In this document: piece after piece, positions 43,601 to 51,584 of the stretch | Position numbering within the stretch: the first letter of the stretch is position 1 | Layout of the letters: each line of letters opens with the position of its first letter | Source of the DNA: Mucilaginibacter flavidus | GTDB lineage: Bacteria > Bacteroidota > Bacteroidia > Sphingobacteriales > Sphingobacteriaceae | Assembly (NCBI RefSeq): GCF_024055575.1 | Contig: NZ_JAMXOE010000012.1 | Span: forward strand, 124,001 to 188,000 | Reading direction: 5' to 3' | Length of the DNA: 64,000 nucleotides | Position numbers and translations under genes: made by a program | Notes under the pieces: generated by a model | Told to the model about the DNA's origin: nothing | The model's input: only the letters and a program-made list of their open reading frames with translations | Databases searched by the model: none

Positions 43601-43842
43601 TTGCCGCCAGCCAACAGGGTAGCTTTGCCGCCAGCAATAGGTATGCTGTAAATATCGCCAAGGAGATCAAAAACTATTGTTTTGCCATCGGGGCTAACAT
43701 CGAGGTTCATCCAGGTGCCTTCATCGGTGGTAATGGTTGCCTTTTTTTGCGGGGCACCCTGGGCGGATTCGATGTTCCATTTTTGGGCGAATAAACTTAT
43801 CGAGATGAGAGAAAACAGTAGGGTAGTGTAAATTATTTTCAT
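40606..43842 (-). CDS. Exported TolB-propeller/amidohydrolase fusion protein
   Basis: 1078 residues with a signal peptide (MKIIYTTLLFSLISISLFAQ). About 580 residues of PD40/TolB-like propeller follow, with repeated SPDGK, SPDGKYVYW, SPDGKSISY and NPSPDGKWMAFTE motifs, and then an amidohydrolase domain (about 640-1060): VFKNARIITMKGDEVIENG, the metal motif PGIVDVHGHLG, HDPSSNTEM and the late DMIVLDANPLVDI. Metallo-dependent hydrolase acting outside the cytoplasm, possibly on a peptide or cyclic amide. The substrate is unknown. Fusions of this kind are common in Bacteroidota. Confidence 0.9.
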   Translation of the reverse strand: MKIIYTTLLFSLISISLFAQKWNIESAQGAPQKKATITTDEGTWMNLDVSPDGKTIVFDLLGDIYSIPIAGGKATLLAGGKAWEVQPRFSPDGKSISYTSDKEGADNIWIMNADGSGKHSITKENFRLLNNASWSPDGQYLVARKHFTGFRSLGAGEMWLYHKTGGEGIQLTKRKNDQQDAGEPIISPDGKYVYWSEDVTPGPSFQYNKDPYQGIYAIQRLNRQTGDIETVSGGAGGACRPQISPDGKLLAFVKRVRLKSVLFIHNLATGEEWPVYDGLSHDQQETWAIFGVYPNFNWMPDNNSLIFYAKGKIWNLDITSLNATQIPFEVTSTQSITDALHFQQKVFQDDFTVKMIRQLTTSPDGKVVAFNAAGYIYIKALPDGIPTRITATPDFEYEPAFSPDGKSLVYVDWTDELKASVNKIDLTTCQVTRLTAEKGYYYSPKFSNKGDKIVFRKGEGNGTSGYTFGKNPGIYTIPANGGTPKMIIDNGIQPQYSADDSKLYYQSYEGDKKAYKVMDTTGANQRVLYTSKYATQFNPSPDGKWMAFTELFNCYITPMIYTGSPQELSAGNKALPLSKLTRDAGTYLHWSKDSQKLMWTLGPKYFVRDIRNAFPFVDGGTDKTPPVDTVGTEIGLKLKTDLPAGVIVFKNARIITMKGDEVIENGTIIITRNKITAIGKSDAIAVPDSAKVYDLAGKTIMPGIVDVHGHLGTSPDGISPQQDWRYYANLAFGVTTAHDPSSNTEMVFSQNEMLKAGNMVGPRVYSTGTILYGADGDFKAVINSFDDALSNIRRLKAVGAFSVKSYNQPRREQRQQIIEAARQLQMEVVPEGGSTFFANMSMILDGHTGIEHNIPVWPIYKDVKTLWNASKTAYTPTLIVAYGTQFGETLWYDRTEVWKNEHLLNFTPQSIVDARSRRRSTSEYGDYGHIEVSKYVKQIADGGTKVNLGSHGQLQGLGAHWELWMLAQGGMTPLQAIRCATMNGASYLGMDKEIGSLELGKLADMIVLDANPLVDIRNSERIKYVMVNGRLYDANSMNEIGNREKPRQRFWWQLNRGAISDLPVGNTETYQFTVQDGD

Positions 43843-43882
43843 TTGGGCCGGTGTTACAGCCGCGAATTTACACGATTTACAC

Positions 43883-44055
43883 CAAGATTAAACTAAGATT
43901 TATAGGATTTGAGGATTATAGGATGCATGCAGCACAATACTTAAAAACAAGAATCTTAAAATCTTTTCATCCTATGAATCTTAGTTTATCTTTACCAACT
44001 TCGGATAATTCGATTTTAAAATCCGAAATCGAACATCCGATATCCGAAATCAAAC
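43883..44055. repeat. Inverted low-complexity repeats (CTAAGATT and ATCCGAAATC families)
   Basis: Two phrases share the gap before recQ. First: AAACTAAGATTTATAGG with GAATCTTAGTTTATC. Second: TTCGGATAATTCGATTTTAA with AAATCCGAAATCGAACATCC and TATCCGAAATC. The first is the same phrase as at 40,530-40,612. Confidence 0.7.
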
Positions 44056-44056
44056 G

Positions 44057-45952
44057 ATGACGCTACAGGAAATATTAAAACAGTACTGGAACCACGATAC
44101 TTTCCGCCCGATGCAGGAGGAGATCATCAAGTCTGTTTTATTAGGTCATGATACGCTGGCGTTATTGCCGACAGGCGGGGGCAAATCGGTTTGTTTCCAG
44201 GTGCCGGCTTTGGCAAAGGAAGGGATTTGTATCGTCGTATCCCCCCTGATTGCGTTGATGAAAGACCAGGTGGAAAACTTGCGGGCCAAAGGAATTGAAG
44301 CGGTGTCGATCGTTTCCGGCATGAGCAAGCGCGAAATTGATATGGCGCTTGATAGCTGTATTTATGGTGGGGTGAAGTTTTTATACTTGTCGCCCGAGCG
44401 TTTACTGTCTGACCTGGCCCGCGAGCGCATCAAATACATGAATGTGAACCTGATAGCGGTTGATGAGGCGCATTGTATTTCGCAATGGGGATATGATTTC
44501 CGGCCGCCATACCTGCACATTGCCGATTTGAGGGAATTGCACCCGGATGTGCCGGTGTTGGCATTAACGGCAACGGCTACCGCCGAAGTGCGCGAGGATA
44601 TTCAACAAAAGCTGCAGTTTAAAAACGCGGTTGTTTTCCAAAAAAGCTTCGAACGGAAAAATATCAGCTACGTGGTGCAAAACACCGAGGATAAATTGCG
44701 TAAGCTGATTGATATTGCGAAAGGCGTTAAGGGCAGCGGGATTGTTTACGTGCGTACCCGCAAGGAAACCGCCGAAATAGCCAAATTTTATACCACTAAC
44801 GGCATTAAGGCTGATTATTACCACGCGGGCCTTGAGGCAGCCGTACGGTCGAGAAAACAGGAAAGCTGGAAGACCAATAAGACGCGAATAATTGTGGCCA
44901 CAAACGCCTTCGGGATGGGGATTGATAAACCGGATGTGCGTTTTGTAATACACAAAGATATGCCCGACAGCCTGGAAGCCTATTACCAGGAAGCCGGGAG
45001 GGCAGGGCGGGACGAACATAAAGCCTACGGCGTATTGTTATATAATTACGCCGATAGGCTGAGGCAGGAAAAAAAGTTTGAATTAAGTTTCCCAACGGTT
45101 GCTGAAGTAAAGCAGGTTTACCACTATTTAGCTAATTACTACAGCTTAGCCTACGAGGCAGGCGAGGGGACCAGCATGGACCTTGACCTGGGCGATTTTT
45201 GCAGCCGGTTTAAGCTTGATGCCATAAAAACGCTGAATGCTTTGAAGTTTTTAGAGCAGGATGACTACCTGTCATTCAACGAGAGTGTGTTTTTGCCGTC
45301 GCGGTTTCGGTTTGAGGTAGGGAATGAGGAATTGTATAACTTCCAGATACAAAACCCGGGGTGGGACCCTTTTATTAAAACGATATTGCGCTCGTATGGC
45401 GGCGCGTTTGATAATTTTGTAAATATCCGCGAATTTGACCTTGCCCGGCGCAGCCAGATGAGCGCCCAGCAGGTGATCGAGGGGCTGAAGCAGCTTGATG
45501 AATACCATATTTTAAGCTACAAACAACAAACCGATAAGCCGCAGGTTACCTGGCTGAAACCCCGCCAGCATAACGAATCGCTATACATCAACAAAAAATT
45601 GATTGACGATCGTAAGGCGACCTACCGTAAAAAAATGGAGGGCGTTTTTGCTTACGCCGAAACGAAAAGATGCCGCAGCCAAATGCTGCTTTATTATTTT
45701 GACGAGCGCAATGCAGATAAATGTGGTGTTTGTGATGTTTGCCTGGAAGAAAAACGCCAAACCAGCGCTGCCGAAATATTTGATGACATTACAAACGAAC
45801 TGATAGAGTTGTTAAGTACCTCATCGCACGATATTGCCACGCTGGTAACCACAGCCACCATCGGCACCGAAAAAGAGCGGATAGATACGGTAAGGCAATT
45901 ATTGGATGCAGGGAAAATTAAGTTTGCGGGGGAGAAGCTGGTAATCAGTTAG
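44057..45952 (+). CDS. recQ: ATP-dependent DNA helicase RecQ
   Basis: 3'-5' helicase that unwinds recombination and repair intermediates. 631 residues with motif I TGGGKSVCF, DEAH box VDEAHCISQWGYDFRP (residue 135 on), motif VI QEAGRAGRD, and a RecQ zinc-binding region with CRSQMLLYYFDERN and CGVCDVC (four Cys). A winged-helix-like end follows; I see no HRDC domain, so this is the short form. Start ATG 44057 lies just after the repeat element. Confidence 0.96.
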   Translation: MTLQEILKQYWNHDTFRPMQEEIIKSVLLGHDTLALLPTGGGKSVCFQVPALAKEGICIVVSPLIALMKDQVENLRAKGIEAVSIVSGMSKREIDMALDSCIYGGVKFLYLSPERLLSDLARERIKYMNVNLIAVDEAHCISQWGYDFRPPYLHIADLRELHPDVPVLALTATATAEVREDIQQKLQFKNAVVFQKSFERKNISYVVQNTEDKLRKLIDIAKGVKGSGIVYVRTRKETAEIAKFYTTNGIKADYYHAGLEAAVRSRKQESWKTNKTRIIVATNAFGMGIDKPDVRFVIHKDMPDSLEAYYQEAGRAGRDEHKAYGVLLYNYADRLRQEKKFELSFPTVAEVKQVYHYLANYYSLAYEAGEGTSMDLDLGDFCSRFKLDAIKTLNALKFLEQDDYLSFNESVFLPSRFRFEVGNEELYNFQIQNPGWDPFIKTILRSYGGAFDNFVNIREFDLARRSQMSAQQVIEGLKQLDEYHILSYKQQTDKPQVTWLKPRQHNESLYINKKLIDDRKATYRKKMEGVFAYAETKRCRSQMLLYYFDERNADKCGVCDVCLEEKRQTSAAEIFDDITNELIELLSTSSHDIATLVTTATIGTEKERIDTVRQLLDAGKIKFAGEKLVIS

Positions 45953-46001
45953 AAGTTTTGAGTTGGCATTGGGCAGTCTGAAAAGTCTGAGAGCTTAATA
46001 T

Positions 46002-46033
46002 TTTGCAATTCCACACAAAATGCTTTATATTTG
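46002..46033 (+). promoter_or_regulatory. Promoter of the DUF4290-like gene
   Basis: TTTG at 46002-46005 and TATATTTG at 46026-46033 with 20 bases between them, the full Bacteroidota -33/-7 pattern. The leader to ATG 46151 is about 110 nt. Confidence 0.7.
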
Positions 46034-46150
46034 CGTTACTACTTCGTACTAAATTCAACTTTAGCCTCTAATTCCCACCCTTACCGGGAAAAATGTCTGC
46101 GCTAATTTTAAAAATCTTCATAAAATATTAACTAACAGGCTTATAAAACT

Positions 46151-46867
46151 ATGCCCCAAGAATTTGATTATAACTCAACCAGGAATAAATTAATCCTGTC
46201 TGAGTATGGCCGCAACGTACAAAATATGGTAAAATATATTGTTGCGCTGCCTACCAAAGAAGAACGTAACCGTTATGCCCAGGTTGTGATTGACCTGATG
46301 GGTTTTTTAAACCCGCACCTGCGCGATGTCGCCGATTTTAAACACAAGCTGTGGGATCACCTGCACATTATTTCTGATTTCCAGATTGATGTTGACTCGC
46401 CTTACCCAAAGCCGTCGATGGAAGCCATCCATTTAAAGCCCGAGCCATTAAAGTATCCGCATCAGCGTATAAAATACAAGCACTATGGCAAAACAATCGA
46501 GCTGATGATTGAAAAGGCCAAAAGCATTGACGATCCCGACCGTAAGCGCCACATGGTGCAGGCTGTTGCCAATTTTATGAAAATGGCCTATGTGCAATGG
46601 AACAAGGATTCGGTAACCGACGAAATGATATTGAACGACCTGTATATGTTGTCGGGCGGCACACTTAAACTGGAAGAAAATGTTAATCTAAACAAGGTCG
46701 AATATCGCGCCAATACACATAGCAACAACAACCAGAACAACCGCGGCCGCACCAATAATAACAACCAGAATAACCGCGGTCGTACTAACAACAATAACAA
46801 CAACCCGCGTAACAACAATAATAACCAAAACCGCAACCGTAACAACGGGGGGGCTAAAAAGTATTAA
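46151..46867 (+). CDS. DUF4290-family protein with Asn/Arg-rich tail
   Basis: 238 residues. The first 175 match the plan of DUF4290, a small cytoplasmic Bacteroidota family: RNVQNMVKYIVALPTKEERN, DVADFKHKLWDHLHIISDFQ and RKRHMVQAVANFMKMAY. The last 60 residues are almost only Asn, Arg, Gln and Gly in repeats (NNNQNNRGRTNNN), encoded by CAACAATAAC-like DNA. Such tails are often intrinsically disordered and RNA-binding in other proteins, which is inference. The gene is close upstream of murA but separated from it by a repeat element. Confidence 0.85.
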   Translation: MPQEFDYNSTRNKLILSEYGRNVQNMVKYIVALPTKEERNRYAQVVIDLMGFLNPHLRDVADFKHKLWDHLHIISDFQIDVDSPYPKPSMEAIHLKPEPLKYPHQRIKYKHYGKTIELMIEKAKSIDDPDRKRHMVQAVANFMKMAYVQWNKDSVTDEMILNDLYMLSGGTLKLEENVNLNKVEYRANTHSNNNQNNRGRTNNNNQNNRGRTNNNNNNPRNNNNNQNRNRNNGGAKKY

Positions 46868-46959
46868 TAAATTGTTTCATAGTTTATGGTTGATAGTTCA
46901 TAGCCGTTTGTGCTCCAACTAAAAGCCATGAACCATGATCTATGAACCATGAACTACTT
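46868..46959. repeat. Inverted low-complexity repeat (GTTCATAGTTCATGG family)
   Basis: GTTTCATAGTTTATGGTTGA and TAGTTCATAG on the left; CCATGAACCATGATC and TATGAACCATGAACTAC on the right, which ends at the murA start. It fills the whole gap. Confidence 0.75.
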
Positions 46960-48267
46960 ATGACTAACGCATTTGAAATAATTGGCGGAACGCCGTTAAA
47001 GGGCGAAATAATACCTCAGGGCGCTAAAAACGAGGCTTTGCAAATTCTTTCGGCCGTATTGTTAACGGCGGAGAAAATAACCATCAGCAACATACCTGAC
47101 ATTAAGGATGTAAATAAACTGATTGAATTGTTGGGCGATATGGGCGTGATAGTTGAAAAGCTGGCGCCTGATACCTACAGCTTTGAAGCAAAAAATATCG
47201 ACCTGGATTTCTTCCTGTCGGATGCTTTTAAAGAAAAGGGTGGCGGTTTGCGTGGTTCTATTATGATAGTTGGCCCACTGCTGGCACGTTTCGGCAAGGC
47301 ATCGATACCTAAACCGGGCGGCGACAAAATTGGCCGCAGACGTTTGGATACCCACTTTCTTGGATTCGAAAAACTTGGTGCACAGTTTAACTACAACCCG
47401 TCAAACGGCTTTTTTAATGTAGATGCATCAAACTTAAAAGGCACTTACATATTGCTTGATGAAGCATCGGTAACCGGTACAGCCAATATTGTGATGGCAG
47501 CCGTACTTGCAAAAGGTACTACCACCCTTTACAATGCCGCCTGCGAGCCTTACCTGCAGCAGCTTTGCAAAATGCTTAACAGGATGGGCGCTAAAATCAG
47601 TGGCATAGGTTCAAACCTGCTAACCATTGAAGGCGTTACCGAACTTGGCGGAACAGAACATCGTTTACTGCCGGATATGATCGAGATAGGTTCGTTCATC
47701 GGCCTTGCTGCGATGACGGAATCGGAAATTACCATTAAGGATGTGCATTACGAGGAACTTGGGATGATACCTGATGTGTTCAGGCGCCTGGGTATAAAAA
47801 TGGAATTGCGTGGCGATGATATTTATATCCCTGCACAAAAGCATTACGAAATTGAGACGTTTATCGACGGCTCTATTATGACTATTGCCGATGCACCATG
47901 GCCGGGCTTTACGCCCGATTTACTAAGCATTTGCCTGGTGGTTGCCATACAGGCCAAGGGTTCGGTACTGATACACCAGAAAATGTTTGAAAGCCGCCTG
48001 TTTTTTGTTGACAAACTGCTTGATATGGGTGCGCAGATAATACTTTGCGACCCGCACCGCGCTACCGTTATCGGCCTTGACAAGCAGGTACAACTGCGCG
48101 GTATCTCCATGACATCTCCCGATATACGTGCAGGGGTGTCGTTGCTGATAGCAGCCTTATCAGCAAAAGGCAAATCAACCATCTACAATATTGAGCAGAT
48201 AGAACGCGGTTATCAGAATATAGATAAGCGTTTAATTGCTTTGGGAGCGAATATAAAGAGGATATAA
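46960..48267 (+). CDS. murA: UDP-N-acetylglucosamine 1-carboxyvinyltransferase with Asp at the catalytic Cys position
   Basis: First committed enzyme of peptidoglycan synthesis: enolpyruvyl transfer from PEP to UDP-GlcNAc. 435 residues from ATG 46960 (MTNAFEIIGGTPLKGEIIPQ). The catalytic loop, C-x-I-G-x-R in most bacteria (Cys115 of E. coli), reads PGGDKIGRRRLDTH here, with Asp at residue 122 (GAC at 47323-47325). All other blocks fit MurA, e.g. LLDEASVTGTANIVMAAVLA. Cys-to-Asp MurA keeps activity but cannot be alkylated by fosfomycin (established for Mycobacterium, Chlamydia, Borrelia). Upstream in-frame ATG 46942 lies in repeat DNA and was not chosen. Confidence 0.95.
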   Translation: MTNAFEIIGGTPLKGEIIPQGAKNEALQILSAVLLTAEKITISNIPDIKDVNKLIELLGDMGVIVEKLAPDTYSFEAKNIDLDFFLSDAFKEKGGGLRGSIMIVGPLLARFGKASIPKPGGDKIGRRRLDTHFLGFEKLGAQFNYNPSNGFFNVDASNLKGTYILLDEASVTGTANIVMAAVLAKGTTTLYNAACEPYLQQLCKMLNRMGAKISGIGSNLLTIEGVTELGGTEHRLLPDMIEIGSFIGLAAMTESEITIKDVHYEELGMIPDVFRRLGIKMELRGDDIYIPAQKHYEIETFIDGSIMTIADAPWPGFTPDLLSICLVVAIQAKGSVLIHQKMFESRLFFVDKLLDMGAQIILCDPHRATVIGLDKQVQLRGISMTSPDIRAGVSLLIAALSAKGKSTIYNIEQIERGYQNIDKRLIALGANIKRI

Positions 48268-48349
48268 GTTAGTGATTGGAGGTTAGAGATGAGAGATTAG
48301 TTTTTTTTCTAATCTCTAATCTCCGGTCTCTAATCTCTAAACTAATTTT
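48268..48349. repeat. Inverted low-complexity repeat (CTAATCTCTAATCTCC family)
   Basis: Left arm GTTAGAGATGAGAGATTAG, a T8 run, then CTAATCTCTAATCTCCGG and TCTCTAATCTCTAAAC. AGAGATTAG / CTAATCTCT is perfect. Lies between murA and the GT39-like gene. With the T-run the stem could also end transcription. Confidence 0.75.
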
Positions 48350-48379
48350 TACCTTTATCGCAAACCCTAAGGATCAAAC

Positions 48380-49939
48380 ATGCCCTACCAAAACCGGAGA
48401 TCGAGTTACGCCTTTTTCATTTTGATATTTGTTGCCATTAAACTTGGGTTAAACCTGCTGGCGATAGCGCATTTTGGTTTTCACCGTGATGAGTTTTTAC
48501 ATCTTGTTTTAGCGGATCATTTGGATTGGGGGTACAAAGAAGTACCGCCGTTTATAGCTATCGTGGCTAAAATCAGCTCCGTAATTTTTGGTGACTCGGT
48601 TTTTGCGGCGCGCATTTTCCCCACTATTGCAAGCGGATTTATTGTTTGGTTTACCGGTTTAATAGCCGTTGAGCTTGGCGGCCGTAAGTTTGCAATAGCG
48701 CTTGCTTGCCTGGCGCTGATATTTGCGCCCGCGTTTGCCGCCAGCGGTTACCTGTTTCAGCCCGTGGTATTCGACCAGCTTTGGTGGGTAATGGCAGTTT
48801 GGCTGCTTACCAAATATTGTAATACATCGGCGGTTAAATACCTGTATTTTTTGGGTTTGGTGGTTGGCGTTGGCCTGCTGACCAAGTACACTATGGCATT
48901 CTTCACCTTTGCACTAATTATAGGCCTGGTATTCAGCAAAAACCGCAAACTGTTGCTGAACAGGCATATGATTGGCGCGGCATTGCTTGCTTTGCTTATT
49001 TTTCTGCCAAATTTAATCTGGCAAATTCAGCACCATTTGCCGGTGATTACGCACATGCATAACCTAAGGGAGCAGCAGCTTGATTTTATTAAGCCGTCGG
49101 ACTTTATTATGCAAGAGTTAACTGTAAACGGTATTGCCCTGTTTGTTTGGCTAACAGGGTTTGTTTTCCTGTTGTTTTCGTTTAGGCTGCATAAGTTTCA
49201 ATTTTTGGCTATAGCATTTGTTTTAATATTCACTTTTTTACTGGTGATGAACGGGAAGAACTACTACCTGTTCGGCGCGTTCCCTATGTTGTTCGCGGCA
49301 GGCGGCTTTGGCTTTGAGCGCTGGTTGAAAACAAGTGGCCCGGCGCTGCGCGGCTTTGTTATTGCTGTTTTTACCATACCCAATTTATTGTTGTTTCCGC
49401 TGGTATTGCCGGTTTTGCCGTTAAACAAAACCCTTGCTGCGTTTAGGATTGCGCATGATAAGCTGTCGTTTTTAAGCTTTGCCACCCGCTGGGAAGACCA
49501 TAAGCAACACGCCACTACCCAGGATTATGGTGACATGATGGGCTGGGACGAAATAACAGCCAACGTAGTAAAAGCCTGGAACAGCCTTACACCTGAGCAG
49601 CAAAAGCACACCCAGATTTATGCCGATAATTATGGCGAAGCAGGTGCTGTGCATCATTTTGGCAAGCAAAACAACTTACCCGATGTAATTTCTCTGAACA
49701 GCAGCTTCACCTTATGGGCGCCAGACAGTCTTAATGCGCAATATATTATTTATGTTGATGACCAGGGCGGCGGCAATATCAAAACGTTTGCACAACACCT
49801 GGAGAGTTACCATAAAGTGGGCGAGGTAACCAACCCGCTTGCTGTTGAAAAGGGGACAGGGATATTTATTTTGGTGCATCCCGGCCCGCAATTAAACGAG
49901 CGTTACAGTAAAGAACTGGCAAGGAAGAGATTGGAGTAA
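48380..49939 (+). CDS. GT39-family (ArnT/PMT-like) membrane glycosyltransferase
   Basis: 519 residues with about ten to twelve membrane helices. The first periplasmic loop, AHFGFHRDEFLHLVLADHLDWGY, carries the acidic residues (D-E) of GT-C catalytic loops, and PPF in EVPPFIAIVAK is typical of the family. GYLFQPVVFDQLWW and the C-terminal soluble domain follow. Transfers a sugar from a polyprenyl-phosphate donor to lipid A or another periplasmic acceptor; the acceptor cannot be read here. Weak -7-like TACCTTTA at 48350-48357. Confidence 0.8.
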   Translation: MPYQNRRSSYAFFILIFVAIKLGLNLLAIAHFGFHRDEFLHLVLADHLDWGYKEVPPFIAIVAKISSVIFGDSVFAARIFPTIASGFIVWFTGLIAVELGGRKFAIALACLALIFAPAFAASGYLFQPVVFDQLWWVMAVWLLTKYCNTSAVKYLYFLGLVVGVGLLTKYTMAFFTFALIIGLVFSKNRKLLLNRHMIGAALLALLIFLPNLIWQIQHHLPVITHMHNLREQQLDFIKPSDFIMQELTVNGIALFVWLTGFVFLLFSFRLHKFQFLAIAFVLIFTFLLVMNGKNYYLFGAFPMLFAAGGFGFERWLKTSGPALRGFVIAVFTIPNLLLFPLVLPVLPLNKTLAAFRIAHDKLSFLSFATRWEDHKQHATTQDYGDMMGWDEITANVVKAWNSLTPEQQKHTQIYADNYGEAGAVHHFGKQNNLPDVISLNSSFTLWAPDSLNAQYIIYVDDQGGGNIKTFAQHLESYHKVGEVTNPLAVEKGTGIFILVHPGPQLNERYSKELARKRLE

Positions 49940-49975
49940 TGTGCGGATACGTAGGTGCGTGGATGTGCAAATGAA

Positions 49976-50016
49976 AGGATTTGAAGATTGGTTGATTTGA
50001 AAATTTGAAAATTCCC
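49976..50016 (+). repeat. One-armed low-complexity repeat (GATTTGAAAATTTGATG family)
   Basis: GGATTTGAAGATTGGTTGATTTGAAAATTTGAAAATTCC-like sequence of the family at 10,441-10,544. No complementary arm found nearby. Confidence 0.5.
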
Positions 50017-50076
50017 CACGCCCATTTATCAAACAAAACTGCTTGATTTTAGTATAGATAGATTAAACATTGATTT

Positions 50077-50448
50077 ATGCGGGGCCTAAAAACCATTATC
50101 TTTTTAATTATATCAAACACCTTTATGACATTTGCCTGGTACGGGCACCTGAAGTTTAAAGATTACGACTGGGGCAAAAACCTGGGGCTTATTGCTATAA
50201 TAGCCATTAGCTGGGGCCTCGCTTTTTTTGAGTACGTATTCCAGGTGCCGGCAAACCGGGCCGGCTATAAAGGCGACGGCGGGCCATTCACTTTGGTACA
50301 ACTGAAGACCATACAGGAAGCAATAACCTTAACCGTTTTTATGCTGTTTAGCATCGTGTTTTTTAAATCGGAAAAATTGGGCTGGAACCATTTGGTTGGC
50401 TTCGGATTGATTGTTTTGGCAGTGTTTGTGATATTTAAAAAGTGGTAG
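50077..50448 (+). CDS. DMT-family membrane protein (DUF486)
   Basis: 123 residues with four membrane helices. LIISNTFMTFAWYGHLKF at the start, AISWGLAFFEYVFQVPANRAGY in the middle and GFGLIVLAVFVIFKKW at the end are signature blocks of DUF486, a half-size relative of drug/metabolite transporters. Such proteins probably work as dimers. Substrate unknown. Monocistronic, between two repeat elements. Confidence 0.9.
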   Translation: MRGLKTIIFLIISNTFMTFAWYGHLKFKDYDWGKNLGLIAIIAISWGLAFFEYVFQVPANRAGYKGDGGPFTLVQLKTIQEAITLTVFMLFSIVFFKSEKLGWNHLVGFGLIVLAVFVIFKKW

Positions 50449-50473
50449 TGGGGGATATCCGAGGCAGATTTAA

Positions 50474-50640
50474 CCACGGAGATACAGAGAAGGCACAGAG
50501 AATACTGAACTTGTCACTCTAATATTTTTTTATATTCGTAGTTAAATTTCCCAACTCATTTGTCAGCGTCATCAGGTAAATCAGCAAACATCAGCGATTT
50601 CCATCTCTGTGCTCTCTGTGTGTCCTCTGTATCTCCGTGG
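50474..50640. repeat. Inverted repeat (CCACGGAGATACAGAG family)
   Basis: A 28-nt arm at 50474-50501 (CCACGGAGATACAGAG at its start) is complementary, with a few mismatches, to 50613-50640 (ending CTCTGTATCTCCGTGG). The left arm also has CACAGAGA and the right has CTCTGTGCTCTCTGTG, so the phrase is tandem in both. Spacer about 110 bp. Confidence 0.85.
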
Positions 50641-50656
50641 TAAAAAAATGTCCAAC

Positions 50657-50689
50657 AAAAAAGCCATCCGTTTAAAACGAATGGCCTCC
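50657..50689 (-). terminator. Terminator after GIN-domain gene 1
   Basis: Minus-strand hairpin GGCCATTCGTTTTAAACGG with ATGGC and then TTTTTT. A sister hairpin follows GIN gene 2. Confidence 0.85.
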
Positions 50690-50703
50690 AGAATATATGT
50701 TGA

Positions 50704-50717
50704 ACTTTTGCAAAAGT
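50704..50717. repeat. 14-bp palindrome ACTTTTGCAAAAGT (copy 1)
   Basis: Perfect palindrome 5-18 bp past the stop of GIN gene 1, with an identical copy at 56590-56603 in the same position after GIN gene 2. The surrounding sequence TATATGTTGA is also shared. Confidence 0.7.
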
Positions 50718-50721
50718 AGTA

Positions 50722-51321
50722 TTAAAGACCGGCTACGTCGTTGTCGCTTAGCACAGCCATTTTGTTTTCGATGTAATGAGCAGCGTTAAAGTTGCTGCTT
50801 TTTACGTTCGACTCGATATCCCTGTTAAGGTTTAATTCGTTTGCGCAACCTTTTAAATCGGCTTTAGCATTGTCTTTTACAGTCACACTTGCGTTGAAGG
50901 CATCCAGGTTCAGGCGGGCTGAAGCGTTGTCGTGCAGATCAACATCAAATTCAATTTTTGAAAGGCTTCCGAATGATTTTACATCGGCATTATCAAAGGC
51001 TGATATTGAGCGTAAATCGTTAGCGCTAACCCAAACCACCAATTTTTCGGGGCTGTATGATGCGATGCGCAATACGCCGTTTTTGCTTTGCACCAGGGCG
51101 CTTTGTGAGTAATATTTGTTGTAAACTTTCACCTGGTCGGTTGATGCATCTGATACGTAAAGCTCAACGTTTCCGCGAACTTCTATTTTGTTGATGGCAC
51201 TTACATCAGTTAAAACTGTATAAGCCTGGTCGCCGGTATTTGCAGTAGCTGCTTTTGTTTTATTGGCTATTCCTGTTACTAATGTTAGCGCAGTGAATAT
51301 GGTTAAAAATGCGGTTTTCAT
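50722..51321 (-). CDS. Exported GIN-domain (DUF2807-like) protein 1
   Basis: 199 residues. Signal peptide (about 1-25, ending at TKAAT) followed by a GIN-type beta-helix-like domain: NKIEVRGNVELYVSDAST, QVKVYNKYYSQSALVQSKNG, VLRIASYSPEKLVVWVSAN, DLRSISAFDNADVKSFG, and ASARLNLDAFNASVTVKDNA. It is close to 70% similar to the gene at 56608 by eye. GIN proteins are common, mostly uncharacterised secreted proteins of Bacteroidota. Confidence 0.8.
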   Translation of the reverse strand: MKTAFLTIFTALTLVTGIANKTKAATANTGDQAYTVLTDVSAINKIEVRGNVELYVSDASTDQVKVYNKYYSQSALVQSKNGVLRIASYSPEKLVVWVSANDLRSISAFDNADVKSFGSLSKIEFDVDLHDNASARLNLDAFNASVTVKDNAKADLKGCANELNLNRDIESNVKSSNFNAAHYIENKMAVLSDNDVAGL

Positions 51322-51584
51322 GACGATTATATTTTTGAATTGTAATAGTTAATTTTCTTTGTTTTTAAATACATCTATAAGACGATTGCAACTTAAAAAC
51401 GTTACACCAAACTGGCCTGTAATAGGCGTAGAGGCGGTTTTTATCGGCGAACACGGAGAATTTGTCGGTGAAAATGACGGTTAAATTACTTTGGTTGGAT
51501 TAATTTAAAATCAGGTGTTTTTTTTATTCCGATTCCACCCAAAATCTTCTATTTTAGTTCGGCCTTAAAACTGTCGATTTTCAC

